A DNA stretch of 64,000 bases, taken from the NCBI RefSeq assembly GCF_003716325.1, contig NZ_RDSR01000003.1:124001-188000 (forward strand), given 5' to 3'. A program made the position numbers and the translations under genes. Shown here in pieces: positions 17,945 through 26,733 of this stretch (position 1 is the stretch's first letter; each line of letters opens with the position of its first letter). Source of the DNA: Cryobacterium tepidiphilum. GTDB taxonomy: Bacteria > Actinomycetota > Actinomycetes > Actinomycetales > Microbacteriaceae. The notes beneath the pieces were generated by a model. It had not been told where the DNA came from. It worked only from the letters and a program-made list of their open reading frames with translations, and searched no databases.

Positions 17945-19210
17945 TCACACGCTCAGCGGCGCTTCCCTTTCACGATCGCGTTCGCGCGTCGCCCTCAGAC
18001 GGCGACCGATCAGCGCGTTGGCGAGCCCGGCGAGGAGGGTGATGGCCGCGGCGATGATCGGGAGCAGCAACGCCGCCTCCGTTCCGAAGCGCTGGGCAAC
18101 TTCGCCGGTGACGGCGGCGCCGATCGACTGCCCGACGATCACGGCGGACCCGAGGATCGTCATGACGGTCGCCGAGCGCCCCGCCGGGCTGCGATCCGCC
18201 GCGAAGCTGTACTGGGTGACGAGTGTCGGGCCGATGCCGACACCCATCACGGCCAGCGCCGCCATCATGCCACCCACGGAGTGCACGAACAGCAGCGAGA
18301 GGGCGCCAATGAGGATCACGGTGGTGAAAACCAGCCAGCGCGCCGCACGCGTGAACCGTTCCGGGAACAGGGCAACGCCGAGGGCGAAGCCGGCAGAGCC
18401 GATGCCCATCACCCCGTAGAGCAGCCCGGCCTCCTCGGGCGCGCCCCGATCGGCCATGAACGAGGTGAGCGAGGTGAGCATGGCGCCGAAGAACAGGCCA
18501 ACACCCAGGATGCCGACGACGACCACGACGAGCGCGGGCCGGAACAATTCGCGGACCGGAGCGACGGCATCCGTTCGGCCGGAACCGGGCCGGGTCGCAC
18601 GGCCGGACGGGTGCAGCGCGAACGCCGTGACGAACACGAGCGTGAAGATCGCCGCGCCCACAAGCGGCGCCCACGGGGCGATGACCGAGGCGAGCAGGCC
18701 GACGATGAACGGCCCGATGATGAACACGGTCTCGTCAGCGGCAGACTCGTACGCCATGGTCGAGTTGAGCACGCGTTGGTGCCGGTCGGCGGCGAGCCGA
18801 TGACGGATGAGAGACACCAGCCGGGAGCGCGACAGCGGCGCCACCTGCGGTGCGGTGGCTCCGATCAGGTACGCCGTCGCGAGCAGGGCGAGGTCGGGCA
18901 GGCCGCTGTAGGACACCCACGCGAACGCGGCCAGCAGGAGCCCGTTGGCCGTGGCGACCACAAGGAGCACGACGCGCTGGCCGAACCGGTCGGATGCCGC
19001 GCCGAGCAGCGGGCCGAAGCAGGCGGTGCCGAGGCCGACCGCGGCGGAGGTGAGCCCGCCGAGGGAGATCGATCCGCGCGCGGCCACCACGAGAGTGAGC
19101 ACGCCGACGACCATCATCGCGAACGGCAGCCTGGCGATGAACGCGATCAGGAAGTAGGGGAAGCCCGCCAGCCGCAGAAGGCTGGGGGTGGCTGCATTGT
19201 TTCCGGTCAT
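17945..19210 (-). CDS. MFS transporter, 12-helix
   Basis: 421 residues with about twelve hydrophobic helices and the MFS loop 2-3 motif in the form GAASDRFGQRVVLL. The gene starts FPYFLIAFIARLPFAMMVVG, typical of small-molecule exporters of actinobacteria. AGAGG precedes the ATG. It stands alone, with no regulator next to it, and the substrate is unknown. The 105 bp between it and the pirin gene hold nothing I recognise. Confidence 0.88.
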   Translation of the reverse strand: MTGNNAATPSLLRLAGFPYFLIAFIARLPFAMMVVGVLTLVVAARGSISLGGLTSAAVGLGTACFGPLLGAASDRFGQRVVLLVVATANGLLLAAFAWVSYSGLPDLALLATAYLIGATAPQVAPLSRSRLVSLIRHRLAADRHQRVLNSTMAYESAADETVFIIGPFIVGLLASVIAPWAPLVGAAIFTLVFVTAFALHPSGRATRPGSGRTDAVAPVRELFRPALVVVVVGILGVGLFFGAMLTSLTSFMADRGAPEEAGLLYGVMGIGSAGFALGVALFPERFTRAARWLVFTTVILIGALSLLFVHSVGGMMAALAVMGVGIGPTLVTQYSFAADRSPAGRSATVMTILGSAVIVGQSIGAAVTGEVAQRFGTEAALLLPIIAAAITLLAGLANALIGRRLRATRERDREREAPLSV

Positions 19211-19335
19211 GACCTCTGTGCACGTCCGCGAGCGCGGGGGTTGGGTGCCGCCGTGGTCCGCCGGCGAGGCCGGCAGCCGGTAGATACACGAATCTGATGA
19301 ATGCGGTGACGCCGTGTGGCTGCGTCACCGCCAGT

Positions 19336-20736
19336 CTACGCGAGCACGACCGTGGAGCGGTCTTTTCCAGCGCGTTTGGATTCGTACATCGCATTGTCGG
19401 CGAGCCGCACCAGTTGGTCGCCCGTCACCGGCGCATTCCCCTCCGAGGGCCGGTACACGCAGATTCCGACGCTCGCCGACAGCGGGAACGACGAGCCCAT
19501 GCCCTCCAGCGGCTGCGCGATGTCCTCGCGCGCCCGGTCGGCGATGGCCCGGGCATCGTCCTCGTCGATGTCTTCGCAGATGATGAGGAACTCGTCGCCG
19601 CCCAGCCGCCCCACGGTCTCCTCGGCACGAACGACGCGCGACAACCGGTCGCTGATCTGCCGCAGCACCTGATCGCCGTACTGGTGCCCGAGTGAATCGT
19701 TGATCGCCTTGAACCCGTCGAGGTCGACGAAGATCACGGCGATCGGCCGGCCATGTCTCACGCTCCCGCTGAGGACCTGCTCGAGTCGGGATTGGAGGGC
19801 GGAACGGTTGGGCAGGCCGGTCAGGACGTCGTGCAGCGACTGGTGCCGGACCTGCTGCTGCAGCCTGATCCGTTGCAGCACAGCGGATGCCTGGTCGCAC
19901 AGCGCAGTGAGGAGCTTGCGCACGCTGTCGTCGAGGGTGCGCGTGCGGCCGAAGTGGCACACGAGCACACCCCTGACGGCCTCGTCCTCGACCAGGGGAA
20001 CGACGCACAACGACTCGACCTTGGCGTCGAACAGGGCGTCCACCGCGGCCGGGAACCGGCGACGGATGGCGACCGGAGACGCACAGACCACGGCGTCCGC
20101 AGCACGGACCGCTTCGGCTTCCGGGCACAGGCCGGCCAGGTCGATGCGAGCGGCGACCGGGTGCTCGCCGGCCACGAGCTCAAGCTCGCCGGGATTCCGC
20201 ACCAGGAGAACGCTCGTGTTCGTCGCATCCGTTGCCGATTGGGCCGCGGCGGCCAGTCCTGCCCCGAGGTCCTCCTCGGTCATGGCGGACGCGAACACCC
20301 GGGCGGCGCCCTCGAGCACTTTCAAACGGGCCAGCGAGCGGTCTGCGCTCCTGCGGGCCTCGAGCAGGTCACGCTCGTAATCCTGTCTCGCCGTCGCGTC
20401 GAACACGGCCGTGTGGACGATGGACGACGCATCCGTTGTCACCAGCGTCGAATTGACGAACACCGCGAGCTTCGACCCGTCAGGGCGCACCAGCTCGAGG
20501 GCCATCTCCCGCACCTGGCCGTGAAGCCGCAGAAGCGGCATGAAGCGGGTTTCGAAGAAGAGCTTGCTGCCGTTGCTGAGATGTTCCATGAAGTAGGTGT
20601 CGACGATGTGTTCGTGCCGACTGCCGATGAGTTCCAGGAACGTGTCGTTGACAGAGTTCACCGCGCCATCGACCGTCATGGACAGCAGTCCGCACGGCGC
20701 CCGATGGAACAGGTCGCGCCACCGGTCTTCGTTCAT
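19336..20736 (-). CDS. PAS-GAF-GGDEF diguanylate cyclase, RsbQ-coupled
   Basis: 466 residues and no membrane helix, so soluble. A PAS domain (about 5-115; LFHRAPCGLLSMTVDGAVNS) comes first, a GAF domain (about 135-290) next, then GGDEF (about 300-466; active-site GGDEF at 379-383). It makes c-di-GMP from two GTP. The product-inhibition site RxxD five residues before GGDEF is changed to RAEE, so feedback inhibition may be weak. Its ATG overlaps the stop of the RsbQ-like hydrolase gene (ATGA). In Bacillus the order is rsbQ then rsbP, and the PAS domain of RsbP is RsbQ's partner; here the PAS is joined to a cyclase instead of a phosphatase. Confidence 0.9.
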   Translation of the reverse strand: MNEDRWRDLFHRAPCGLLSMTVDGAVNSVNDTFLELIGSRHEHIVDTYFMEHLSNGSKLFFETRFMPLLRLHGQVREMALELVRPDGSKLAVFVNSTLVTTDASSIVHTAVFDATARQDYERDLLEARRSADRSLARLKVLEGAARVFASAMTEEDLGAGLAAAAQSATDATNTSVLLVRNPGELELVAGEHPVAARIDLAGLCPEAEAVRAADAVVCASPVAIRRRFPAAVDALFDAKVESLCVVPLVEDEAVRGVLVCHFGRTRTLDDSVRKLLTALCDQASAVLQRIRLQQQVRHQSLHDVLTGLPNRSALQSRLEQVLSGSVRHGRPIAVIFVDLDGFKAINDSLGHQYGDQVLRQISDRLSRVVRAEETVGRLGGDEFLIICEDIDEDDARAIADRAREDIAQPLEGMGSSFPLSASVGICVYRPSEGNAPVTGDQLVRLADNAMYESKRAGKDRSTVVLA

Positions 20737-21548
20737 GCCAGGAAGCGACGGATGTGGCCGAGAAGCTCCTCGGGGCTCGACAGGTGGGCGTAGTGTCCGC
20801 CGGCGTCGAGCACCGCCAGTTCGCTGCCGGGGATCTGCGCGCGAATGTACTCCCCGACAGCGACCGGAGCAACGACGTCGTCGGTGGACTGCAGGATCAG
20901 GGTGGGCGTCGTCACCTCACGGAGATGGTGGCGCATGTCGGAGAGGAAGGTGACTCGCGCGAAGTGGCGTGCGACCGCGTTGTCGGTCTGCGCGAAGCTG
21001 TCGTTGAGTTCCTGCGTGAGTTCCGGACGATCGGCGTTGCCCATGAAGACGGGCGACATCGTCTCGGCCCAGCTGAGGTAGTTGGCGTCAAGGGCGTCCA
21101 GGAGCGCATCGATGTCCTCCGCCTCGAAGCCGCCGGGATAGTCGCCGTCATTGACGTACCGGGGAGAGGCTCCCACGAGAATAAGCGCCTTGAACCGATC
21201 GGGTTCTTCGATCGCCGCGAGCACGCCGATCATCGCACTGACGGAATGGCCGACATAGACGACGTCGCAAAGATCCAACTCGCGGATGATCTCGAGCAGG
21301 TCGGCCGCGTAGCCGTGCAGTGAGTCGTACTTGGATCGGTCGTACGCCGACAGGTCCGAGGCGCCGGACCCGACAAGGTCGAACAGCACGACGCGGTGGT
21401 CGTCGGCGAAGTCCGGGGCCACGAGCCGCCACATGTTCTGGCTGGAGCCGTACCCGTGGGCGAAGACCATGGCGGGCGAACGCTCATCGCCCAGCTGGGT
21501 CACGTTGTTGCGCTCGAGAACGTCGGCGACAGCGGCGGCGCCGATCAC
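20733..21548 (-). CDS. rsbQ: RsbQ-like alpha/beta hydrolase
   Basis: 271 residues. It follows Bacillus RsbQ closely: VFAHGYGSSQNMWR, FDLVGSGASDLSAYDRSKY, nucleophile elbow VGHSVSAMIGVLA, the NDGDYPGGFEAEDIDALLDA lid and GGHYAHLSSPEE with the catalytic His. The Ser-His-Asp triad is complete. RsbQ and its plant relatives D14/KAI2 are hydrolase-fold receptors that bind a small hydrophobic ligand and signal through a partner. The start is GTG 21548 with no clear ribosome site; the N-terminus matches the family there. The partner encoded next is a PAS-GAF-GGDEF protein, overlapping by 4 bp. Confidence 0.9.
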   Translation of the reverse strand: MIGAAAVADVLERNNVTQLGDERSPAMVFAHGYGSSQNMWRLVAPDFADDHRVVLFDLVGSGASDLSAYDRSKYDSLHGYAADLLEIIRELDLCDVVYVGHSVSAMIGVLAAIEEPDRFKALILVGASPRYVNDGDYPGGFEAEDIDALLDALDANYLSWAETMSPVFMGNADRPELTQELNDSFAQTDNAVARHFARVTFLSDMRHHLREVTTPTLILQSTDDVVAPVAVGEYIRAQIPGSELAVLDAGGHYAHLSSPEELLGHIRRFLA

Positions 21549-21638
21549 CGTGACACAGCCGAATTGAGCTTCATTCTGGTTATCTTTTCACACGTGCAGA
21601 GCGGCGCCCGCACCTGTGATACGGCGCGTCGTGTCGCA

Positions 21639-22529
21639 TCAGAACCCATCGATTTCGATCTTGGTCATCGCGAGCATCTTCTGGTAGGCATCCGGCCGTT
21701 GCATCAAGTCCGCCATGTTCGCCGGCACGATCTGCCAGCTGACACCGAAGCGGTCCTTGCACCAGCCGCACTGCTCCGCCTCCGGCACGCTCGACAAGGC
21801 CTCCCAGAGCCGGTCGATCTCCGCCTGATCCTCACAGGCCACGGCGAGGGACACACCCTCGGTGAAACTGAAGTCCTGTTCGGCTCCCGAGTCCATCGCC
21901 GCGAACCACTGGTTCTCGAGCATGAAGTCGGAGAACATGACCGCGCCTGCCGAAGCCGGGCCGGTCTGCTCCGGATACTCGGCCACGGTTCCGGTTCGAG
22001 AGCTCGGGAAGACCGACGTGTAGAACTCTCTGGCCTCCGCCGCGCGATTCTGGGCGGCTCCGCAGAACATCAGGCTCGGGATGACGAACGGGCGTTGCTC
22101 CCCGCCCGGGTTGGTCATCATCAGCTGCCAATTCACCCCGTACCGGTCCTGGACCCAGCCGTATCGGGCGCTGAACGGGTATTCCCCCAGCGCCATCAGC
22201 TCCTGCCCACCGGCGGACAATGCGGCCCAGAGCCGGTCGAGGCTCCCCCGGGCGTCATCCTCCACCAATGGATCGAAGTTCAGCATGAATGAGATCGCCG
22301 GATTTATCGGGAACTCCGGCCCGGCGTTGATCAAGGTGATGACCAGACCGCCCAGGTCGACGTCGACCGCGAGTGGCTTGCCTGCCATCTCCTTCTGGAA
22401 GTCGGGCAGGTTCTCGGTCGGGTAATGCACGGTCGACACCACGCGTCCGTGCGGGAACGCATCGGCATAGAACTCAGCCGCTTCAGCTGCGTCACCGTTG
22501 AACCAGAGGTTGGGCGTGATCGTCTGCAT
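21639..22529 (-). CDS. Tandem PhnB-like VOC protein
   Basis: 296 residues made of two PhnB/glyoxalase-fold (3-demethylubiquinone methyltransferase-like) domains, each with the GxAxEAxxFYxxxFP pattern (NGDAAEAAEFYADAFPHGRV; GAAQNRAAEAREFYTSVFP) and the GWVQDRYGVNWQL or GWCKDRFGVSWQI motif. Family function is unclear; members are often called glyoxalase/bleomycin-resistance relatives. ATG 22529 has GGGAG upstream; an earlier in-frame GTG lacks one. Single gene, same strand as the RsbQ pair but 90 bp away. Confidence 0.85.
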   Translation of the reverse strand: MQTITPNLWFNGDAAEAAEFYADAFPHGRVVSTVHYPTENLPDFQKEMAGKPLAVDVDLGGLVITLINAGPEFPINPAISFMLNFDPLVEDDARGSLDRLWAALSAGGQELMALGEYPFSARYGWVQDRYGVNWQLMMTNPGGEQRPFVIPSLMFCGAAQNRAAEAREFYTSVFPSSRTGTVAEYPEQTGPASAGAVMFSDFMLENQWFAAMDSGAEQDFSFTEGVSLAVACEDQAEIDRLWEALSSVPEAEQCGWCKDRFGVSWQIVPANMADLMQRPDAYQKMLAMTKIEIDGF

Positions 22530-22629
22530 GATGAACTCCCGGGTAGGCACCGTTGCCACAGCCAGTTTACGATCCGGTGGGGGTCGGCTGGCAAGGATTT
22601 CGACCTGGATTCGCGTCCGCCGCGGCCTC

Positions 22630-22635
22630 TAGAAT
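22630..22635 (+). promoter_or_regulatory. Leaderless -10 element before uORF of ABC-F gene
   Basis: TAGAAT, then six bases, then an ATG at 22642 that opens an eight-codon reading frame. The spacing is that of leaderless actinobacterial promoters. Confidence 0.45.
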
Positions 22636-22641
22636 GGACGC

Positions 22642-22668
22642 ATGCTCATCGAGGCCGACAGACTCTAG
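22642..22668 (+). CDS. Possible leader peptide (8 aa) upstream of ABC-F gene
   Basis: MLIEADRL followed by TAG, directly behind a leaderless -10 element, 167 bp before the ABC-F start. ABC-F resistance genes are often controlled by ribosome stalling on such short upstream frames. The spacer holds small inverted repeats, for example CCATCG/CGATGG (22767-22784), which could form alternative structures. It could equally be the remnant of an unrelated start; the evidence is positional only. Confidence 0.3.
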   Translation: MLIEADRL

Positions 22669-22835
22669 CCGCTGTTCCGACGGCGGCCCGTTCCGCTCCC
22701 CGCGCGCCCTTCAGCTCTCAGCTGGTGCGCTCTCCGACGCCCGGTCATCCATCCGTGCGGTGTCATCCATCGGGGCTGCGATGGTTCGGGTCGCACCCAC
22801 TTACGATGACCGCCCGCTCGGGCACAGGAAGAAGC

Positions 22836-24446
22836 ATGTCCTCCACCAGATCAACCATCACGTTCAATGACGTCTCCTTTGAGTGGGCCGACGGCACCGT
22901 GGCCCTTGAGCACCTCTCCGGCAGCCTCAACCAAGGACGAACGGGCCTCGTCGGCGACAACGGCGCCGGCAAGAGCACCCTGCTCCGCCTCGTCGCCGGC
23001 CTCCTCACCCCGACCTCCGGCCACGTGGTCACCACGGGCGACGTCGGGTACCTGCCACAGACGATCACCCTTGAGCGGGACGCGTCCGTCGCCGATCTCC
23101 TCGGGATCAGCGGCACGCTCGCCGCGCTGCGGGCGATCGAGTCCGGCGACGTCGACGCCCGTCACTTCGACGCGGTGGGCGACGACTGGGAAATCGAGAC
23201 CCGGGTCGACGAGGCCCTCGGCGAGATCGGGTTCGGTGCCGGTGAGCTCGACCGCCGAGTCGGGGAGCTCTCCGGCGGCGAGGCGATGCTGATCGCCATC
23301 GCGGGGCTTCGCATCCGTCGCAGCCCGATCACCCTGCTCGATGAACCCACCAACAACCTCGCGCGTGAGGCGCGGGAGAAGTTGGCCGGTCTCGTGGCGT
23401 CGTGGCCCGGCACCCTCGTGATCGTCAGCCACGACACCGAGCTGCTCGACCGCATGGACCAGACCGCCGAACTCCATTCCGGACGCCTCACCCTGTTCGG
23501 CGGCCCGTACAGTGCGTGGCAGGAGCACCTCGAGCTGGAGCAGGGGGCGGCCGTGCAGGCGGCGCGCACGGCCGAGCAGACCCTGAAGGCCGAGAAACGG
23601 CAGCGCATCGAGGCGGAGGCGAAGCTCGCCCGGCGCGAGCGCACCGGTCGCAAGGCGCAACTCAGCGGCGGGATACCGCGGATCGTGGCAGGGAATCTCG
23701 CGCGGAAGGCGCAGGCGTCCGCTGGTTCGATGCGCACCAGCCTGGACGCAAGAACGGATGCCGCACAGGCGGCCCTCGACGCGGCCGACGCCCGGGTGCG
23801 CGACGATGAGGCCATCCACCTCACGCTCCCCGACCCGGAGGTGCCGCGCAGCCGGCGCATCGCGGAGCTGCGCGGGACGAACCGCACCGTCGTCATCCAG
23901 GGACCCGAACGCGTGGCGCTCGTCGGCGCGAACGGCGTTGGAAAGACGACCCTGCTCGAGGACCTGCGTCTCCGGCGGGAGTCGCCCGGCGGCCGCGTGG
24001 GCGGCCGACTCTTCGTCGACCATGTGGGCTACCTCCCCCAGCGCCTCGACGGTCTCGACGAGCACGCGAGCGCCGTCGGCAACATCCACGCCGTCGCATC
24101 CGGCATGACAACCGGCGAGATCCGCAACCAGCTGGCCCGCCTGCTGCTGCGCGGCGACTCCGTCGAGCGGCCCGTGTCCACGCTCTCCGGCGGCCAGCGG
24201 TTCCGCGTCTGCCTGGCCCGGCTGCTGCTCGCCGAACCGCCCGCGCAGCTGCTGGTCTTCGACGAACCCACCAACAATCTCGACATCCGCACCGTGAACC
24301 AGCTCGTCGATGCGCTTCGGGACTACCGGGGTGCGCTCCTGGTGGTCAGCCACGATTATGCGTTCCTGACTCGGCTGGGACTCGATGTGGTGCTCGAGCT
24401 CGGTAGCGACGGCACCCTCGACGACGTGCCCGGCTTGCCCGTGTAG
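22836..24446 (+). CDS. ABC-F family ATPase
   Basis: 536 residues with two ABC domains and no membrane helices: Walker A GDNGAGKST (about residue 40) and GANGVGKTT (about 364), signatures LSGGEAM and LSGGQRF, and Walker B with LLDEPTNNL and FDEPTNNLD. A charged linker rich in Lys, Arg and Glu (KAEKRQRIEAEAKLARRER) joins them. ABC-F proteins bind the ribosomal E site and either aid translation or protect from ribosome-targeting drugs. AGGAAG precedes ATG 22836; the long open frame before it is non-coding. Resistance versus housekeeping cannot be separated here, though the possible leader peptide favours an inducible protective role. Confidence 0.9.
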   Translation: MSSTRSTITFNDVSFEWADGTVALEHLSGSLNQGRTGLVGDNGAGKSTLLRLVAGLLTPTSGHVVTTGDVGYLPQTITLERDASVADLLGISGTLAALRAIESGDVDARHFDAVGDDWEIETRVDEALGEIGFGAGELDRRVGELSGGEAMLIAIAGLRIRRSPITLLDEPTNNLAREAREKLAGLVASWPGTLVIVSHDTELLDRMDQTAELHSGRLTLFGGPYSAWQEHLELEQGAAVQAARTAEQTLKAEKRQRIEAEAKLARRERTGRKAQLSGGIPRIVAGNLARKAQASAGSMRTSLDARTDAAQAALDAADARVRDDEAIHLTLPDPEVPRSRRIAELRGTNRTVVIQGPERVALVGANGVGKTTLLEDLRLRRESPGGRVGGRLFVDHVGYLPQRLDGLDEHASAVGNIHAVASGMTTGEIRNQLARLLLRGDSVERPVSTLSGGQRFRVCLARLLLAEPPAQLLVFDEPTNNLDIRTVNQLVDALRDYRGALLVVSHDYAFLTRLGLDVVLELGSDGTLDDVPGLPV

Positions 24447-24468
24447 CGGGCAATCGGCCGACCGCTAC

Positions 24469-25308
24469 TTAGAAGTACAAGTCCGGTCGACGGTCCGACA
24501 GCACGTCGTTGAGGGGGCCGATACGAGTGCGCGATCGTGGGATCGCGATCGTCGCGTCCACCCGGCCCTGGGCGTCGGTCGAACCGACCGGCCACCCGTC
24601 CGCGATGATGCTCGTCCCTTGCGTCCAGACATTGCCGCGTTCGCTGCCGGACCGATCGCAGCAGACGATGGGTATCGCCGACGACCGGGAAGCGGCCATC
24701 GCTTGCACGACTTCTGGCGGCCGCTCCCCGTCTGGACGCGGGACGAGGGGCCAATTCGTCGGAACGACGAGGATGTCGGCCCCGCGGAGCGCGAGCGAAC
24801 GCGGCATCTCGGGGAACTCGAGGTCATAGCAGATCAACACACCGAGGCGCCCGAGGCCCGTCTCGACCACCGGGGGCCGATCCGGACCCGGGACGAAGAG
24901 GTTCTGTTCCGCATCCCACAAGTGGGTCTTCCGATAGACGGCGATAACGCCGCCCGCATCGACGACGACGGCGCTGTTGTACAGCACGCCAGCGGCGTTC
25001 TCACAGAACCCGACCACGACAACTGCATCCGCCGGCAGCAGCGACGCCCATCGATCGAGGACGGGATCGTCAGCGGACAGGGCGACCGACAGCGCTTCTG
25101 CCTTGTCGCGCAGGTAGTACCCGCTTGTCGACAGTTCGGGCAGGACGAGAAGTTGCACCCCGTCCGCTACCGCTGCGACGATTGCCCGTTCAATGAGGTC
25201 GAGGTTGTGTGCCAACTCACCGATGCGAGGCGAGAGTTGCTCCGCCCGCACACGGATGGAGCGCTCCTCTCCCTCGGGATCGCCCTCAGCCACACCGTTC
25301 ACGACCAT
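24469..25308 (-). CDS. Nitrilase-superfamily carbon-nitrogen hydrolase
   Basis: 279 residues with the complete Glu-Lys-Cys triad: E58 in VLPELSTSGY, K127 in YRKTHLW and C160 in LICYDLEFPE. This is the amidase/N-carbamoyl-hydrolase side of the superfamily. ATG 25308 has no ribosome site; a GTG at 25251 preceded by GAGGAG would begin the protein at the usual family N-terminus (RAEQLSPRIG), so the true start may be 19 residues later. It follows the HisD-like gene by 9 bp and is probably co-transcribed. With an NCS1 permease nearby it may cleave an amide or ureido group from an N-rich compound. Confidence 0.85.
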   Translation of the reverse strand: MVVNGVAEGDPEGEERSIRVRAEQLSPRIGELAHNLDLIERAIVAAVADGVQLLVLPELSTSGYYLRDKAEALSVALSADDPVLDRWASLLPADAVVVVGFCENAAGVLYNSAVVVDAGGVIAVYRKTHLWDAEQNLFVPGPDRPPVVETGLGRLGVLICYDLEFPEMPRSLALRGADILVVPTNWPLVPRPDGERPPEVVQAMAASRSSAIPIVCCDRSGSERGNVWTQGTSIIADGWPVGSTDAQGRVDATIAIPRSRTRIGPLNDVLSDRRPDLYF

Positions 25309-25317
25309 GGCAGGAGC

Positions 25318-26661
25318 CTACGACGCGATCCCAGCCAGTGGAGCCGCCGAGAGGCGGTCCAGCCGCATGGTCGCCGTGGCACTGTGGGCCGCCATGCCTT
25401 CGGAGTCGGAGATGACCTGTACGGCGTGGGCCAGCTGGGGAGTGGCGTCCTCCGCTATCCGCTGGTAGGTGAGGGGCTTCAGGAAGCGGGAGACGGAGAG
25501 GCCCGCGCTGTGCTTTGCACCGCCAGCCGTCGGAAGCACGTGGTTCGTTCCCGCCATGCCCTTGTCTGAATAGGCGACGGTGCTCCAGCGGCCGAGGAAG
25601 ATGGAGCCGTAGTTCCGAAGCTCCTGGTGGTACCAGTCGTCGTCGGTCGTCTGCACCTCAAGGTGCTCGGGGGCAAGGTCATCCATCAGGGCGACCGCCG
25701 TCGCGCGGTCGGCTGCGACGGTGACCGAGCCGAAGTCACGCCAGGCAGCGCCTGCGATCGAGGCCGTCGGAAGAGTGCTGAGCTGCTCCTCAACGGCGAC
25801 AAGGACGTCCCTGCCCAGTGCCTCCGACGTCGTGACGAGTGCCGCCGGGGAGTTGGGCCCATGTTCGGCCTGTCCGAGCAGATCGGCGGCCACGAGTTCC
25901 GGGTCGGCAGATTCGTCGGCGATGACGGCGACCTCGGAGGGGCCCGCAAGCAGGTCGATGGCCGCCACCCCGAAAAGCTGTCGCTTGGCTTCCGCAACGT
26001 ATGCGTTGCCCGCGCCGACCAGCATGTCGACGGGAAGCTCACCGAGCAGCCCGAACGCCATCGCCGCGAGCGCCTGCACGCCGCCAACCACAAAGACGCG
26101 GTCCACTCCGGAAACATGAGCCGCATACGTCACGGCATCATTGGCTCCCCCGCTTGGCTGCGGAGGGCTGCATGCGATGACAGTCGGAACACCGGCAGCT
26201 TTGGCGACACCGACGGTCATGAATGCACTGGCCGTGAGGGGGAACCGGCCGGCAGGCAGGTAGGCGCCCACCCGGGACACGGGAACGTATCGGGCGCCGG
26301 TTACCAGTCCCGGGATGAGCTCCACCTCGAAATCCTGGAGATGCGAGCGCTGTTCAAGCGCGAACGCCCGGGTACGAGCAGCGCCTAGTTCGATGGCTTC
26401 GCGGAGGTCAGGAGCAAGACGGTCGCCGCTGGAAGCGATACGTGAACCGCCCAGTTCGATGTCGCCACCTGCCCAGCCGTCGAGCTTCTTCGCGTAGTCG
26501 AGAACCGCGTCCATGCCGCGTCTCTCGATGTCGAGAAGCATCCTGCTCACCGTCTCGACAACGGCGGGGTCTCGCTGGGCGGCCGGGGCACTGACGGCCG
26601 GCACTTTCAGGTGCCGGTACGAGCCGGAGAGTCGGTTCAGAAGGTTGGGAGTAAAGAGCAT
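25318..26661 (-). CDS. Histidinol dehydrogenase-family enzyme
   Basis: 447 residues covering the whole HisD fold. Zinc ligands Q264 and H267 (LLGQAEHGP), D366 and the C-terminal MAAHSATATM His are present, as are catalytic E332-H333 (APEHLEV) and the AGTNHVLPT motif. It sits apart from any his gene, between a nitrilase and a LysR regulator, so a catabolic relative (such as those oxidising other amino- or hydroxy-alcohols, for example the HpsN type) is more likely than the biosynthetic enzyme. No ribosome site precedes the ATG; TAAGCT six bases upstream suggests a leaderless message. Confidence 0.85.
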   Translation of the reverse strand: MLFTPNLLNRLSGSYRHLKVPAVSAPAAQRDPAVVETVSRMLLDIERRGMDAVLDYAKKLDGWAGGDIELGGSRIASSGDRLAPDLREAIELGAARTRAFALEQRSHLQDFEVELIPGLVTGARYVPVSRVGAYLPAGRFPLTASAFMTVGVAKAAGVPTVIACSPPQPSGGANDAVTYAAHVSGVDRVFVVGGVQALAAMAFGLLGELPVDMLVGAGNAYVAEAKRQLFGVAAIDLLAGPSEVAVIADESADPELVAADLLGQAEHGPNSPAALVTTSEALGRDVLVAVEEQLSTLPTASIAGAAWRDFGSVTVAADRATAVALMDDLAPEHLEVQTTDDDWYHQELRNYGSIFLGRWSTVAYSDKGMAGTNHVLPTAGGAKHSAGLSVSRFLKPLTYQRIAEDATPQLAHAVQVISDSEGMAAHSATATMRLDRLSAAPLAGIAS

Positions 26662-26667
26662 GGCGCG

Positions 26668-26673
26668 AGCTTA
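26668..26673 (-). promoter_or_regulatory. Leaderless -10 element, HisD-like gene
   Basis: On the minus strand TAAGCT is followed by six bases and the ATG at 26661. It faces the LysR promoter across a 72-bp gap. Confidence 0.5.
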
Positions 26674-26708
26674 TGTCGCCGTCGCTTCCCTCGGCAAGAC
26701 CGATGCTT

Positions 26709-26725
26709 CCTATGTGAGTCATAGG
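26709..26725. promoter_or_regulatory. Palindrome in hisD-like/LysR divergent promoter
   Basis: CCTATG-TGAGT-CATAGG, a perfect six-base inverted repeat with a 5-bp spacer containing a T-N11-A LysR-type box. It overlaps the LysR gene's own -10 element and faces the HisD-like gene, so it is the natural site for autorepression and co-inducer-dependent activation. Confidence 0.65.
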
Positions 26726-26727
26726 AT
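26722..26727 (+). promoter_or_regulatory. Leaderless -10 element, LysR gene
   Basis: TAGGAT, six bases, then ATG 26734. It shares bases with the right arm of the palindrome at 26709-26725. Confidence 0.5.
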
Positions 26728-26733
26728 AGAGCT

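Noticed and set aside
22425-22835. N-terminal extension of the ABC-F protein
   Set aside because: The frame is open, but the sequence before ATG 22836 is not ABC-like, and AGGAAG marks the internal ATG as start.
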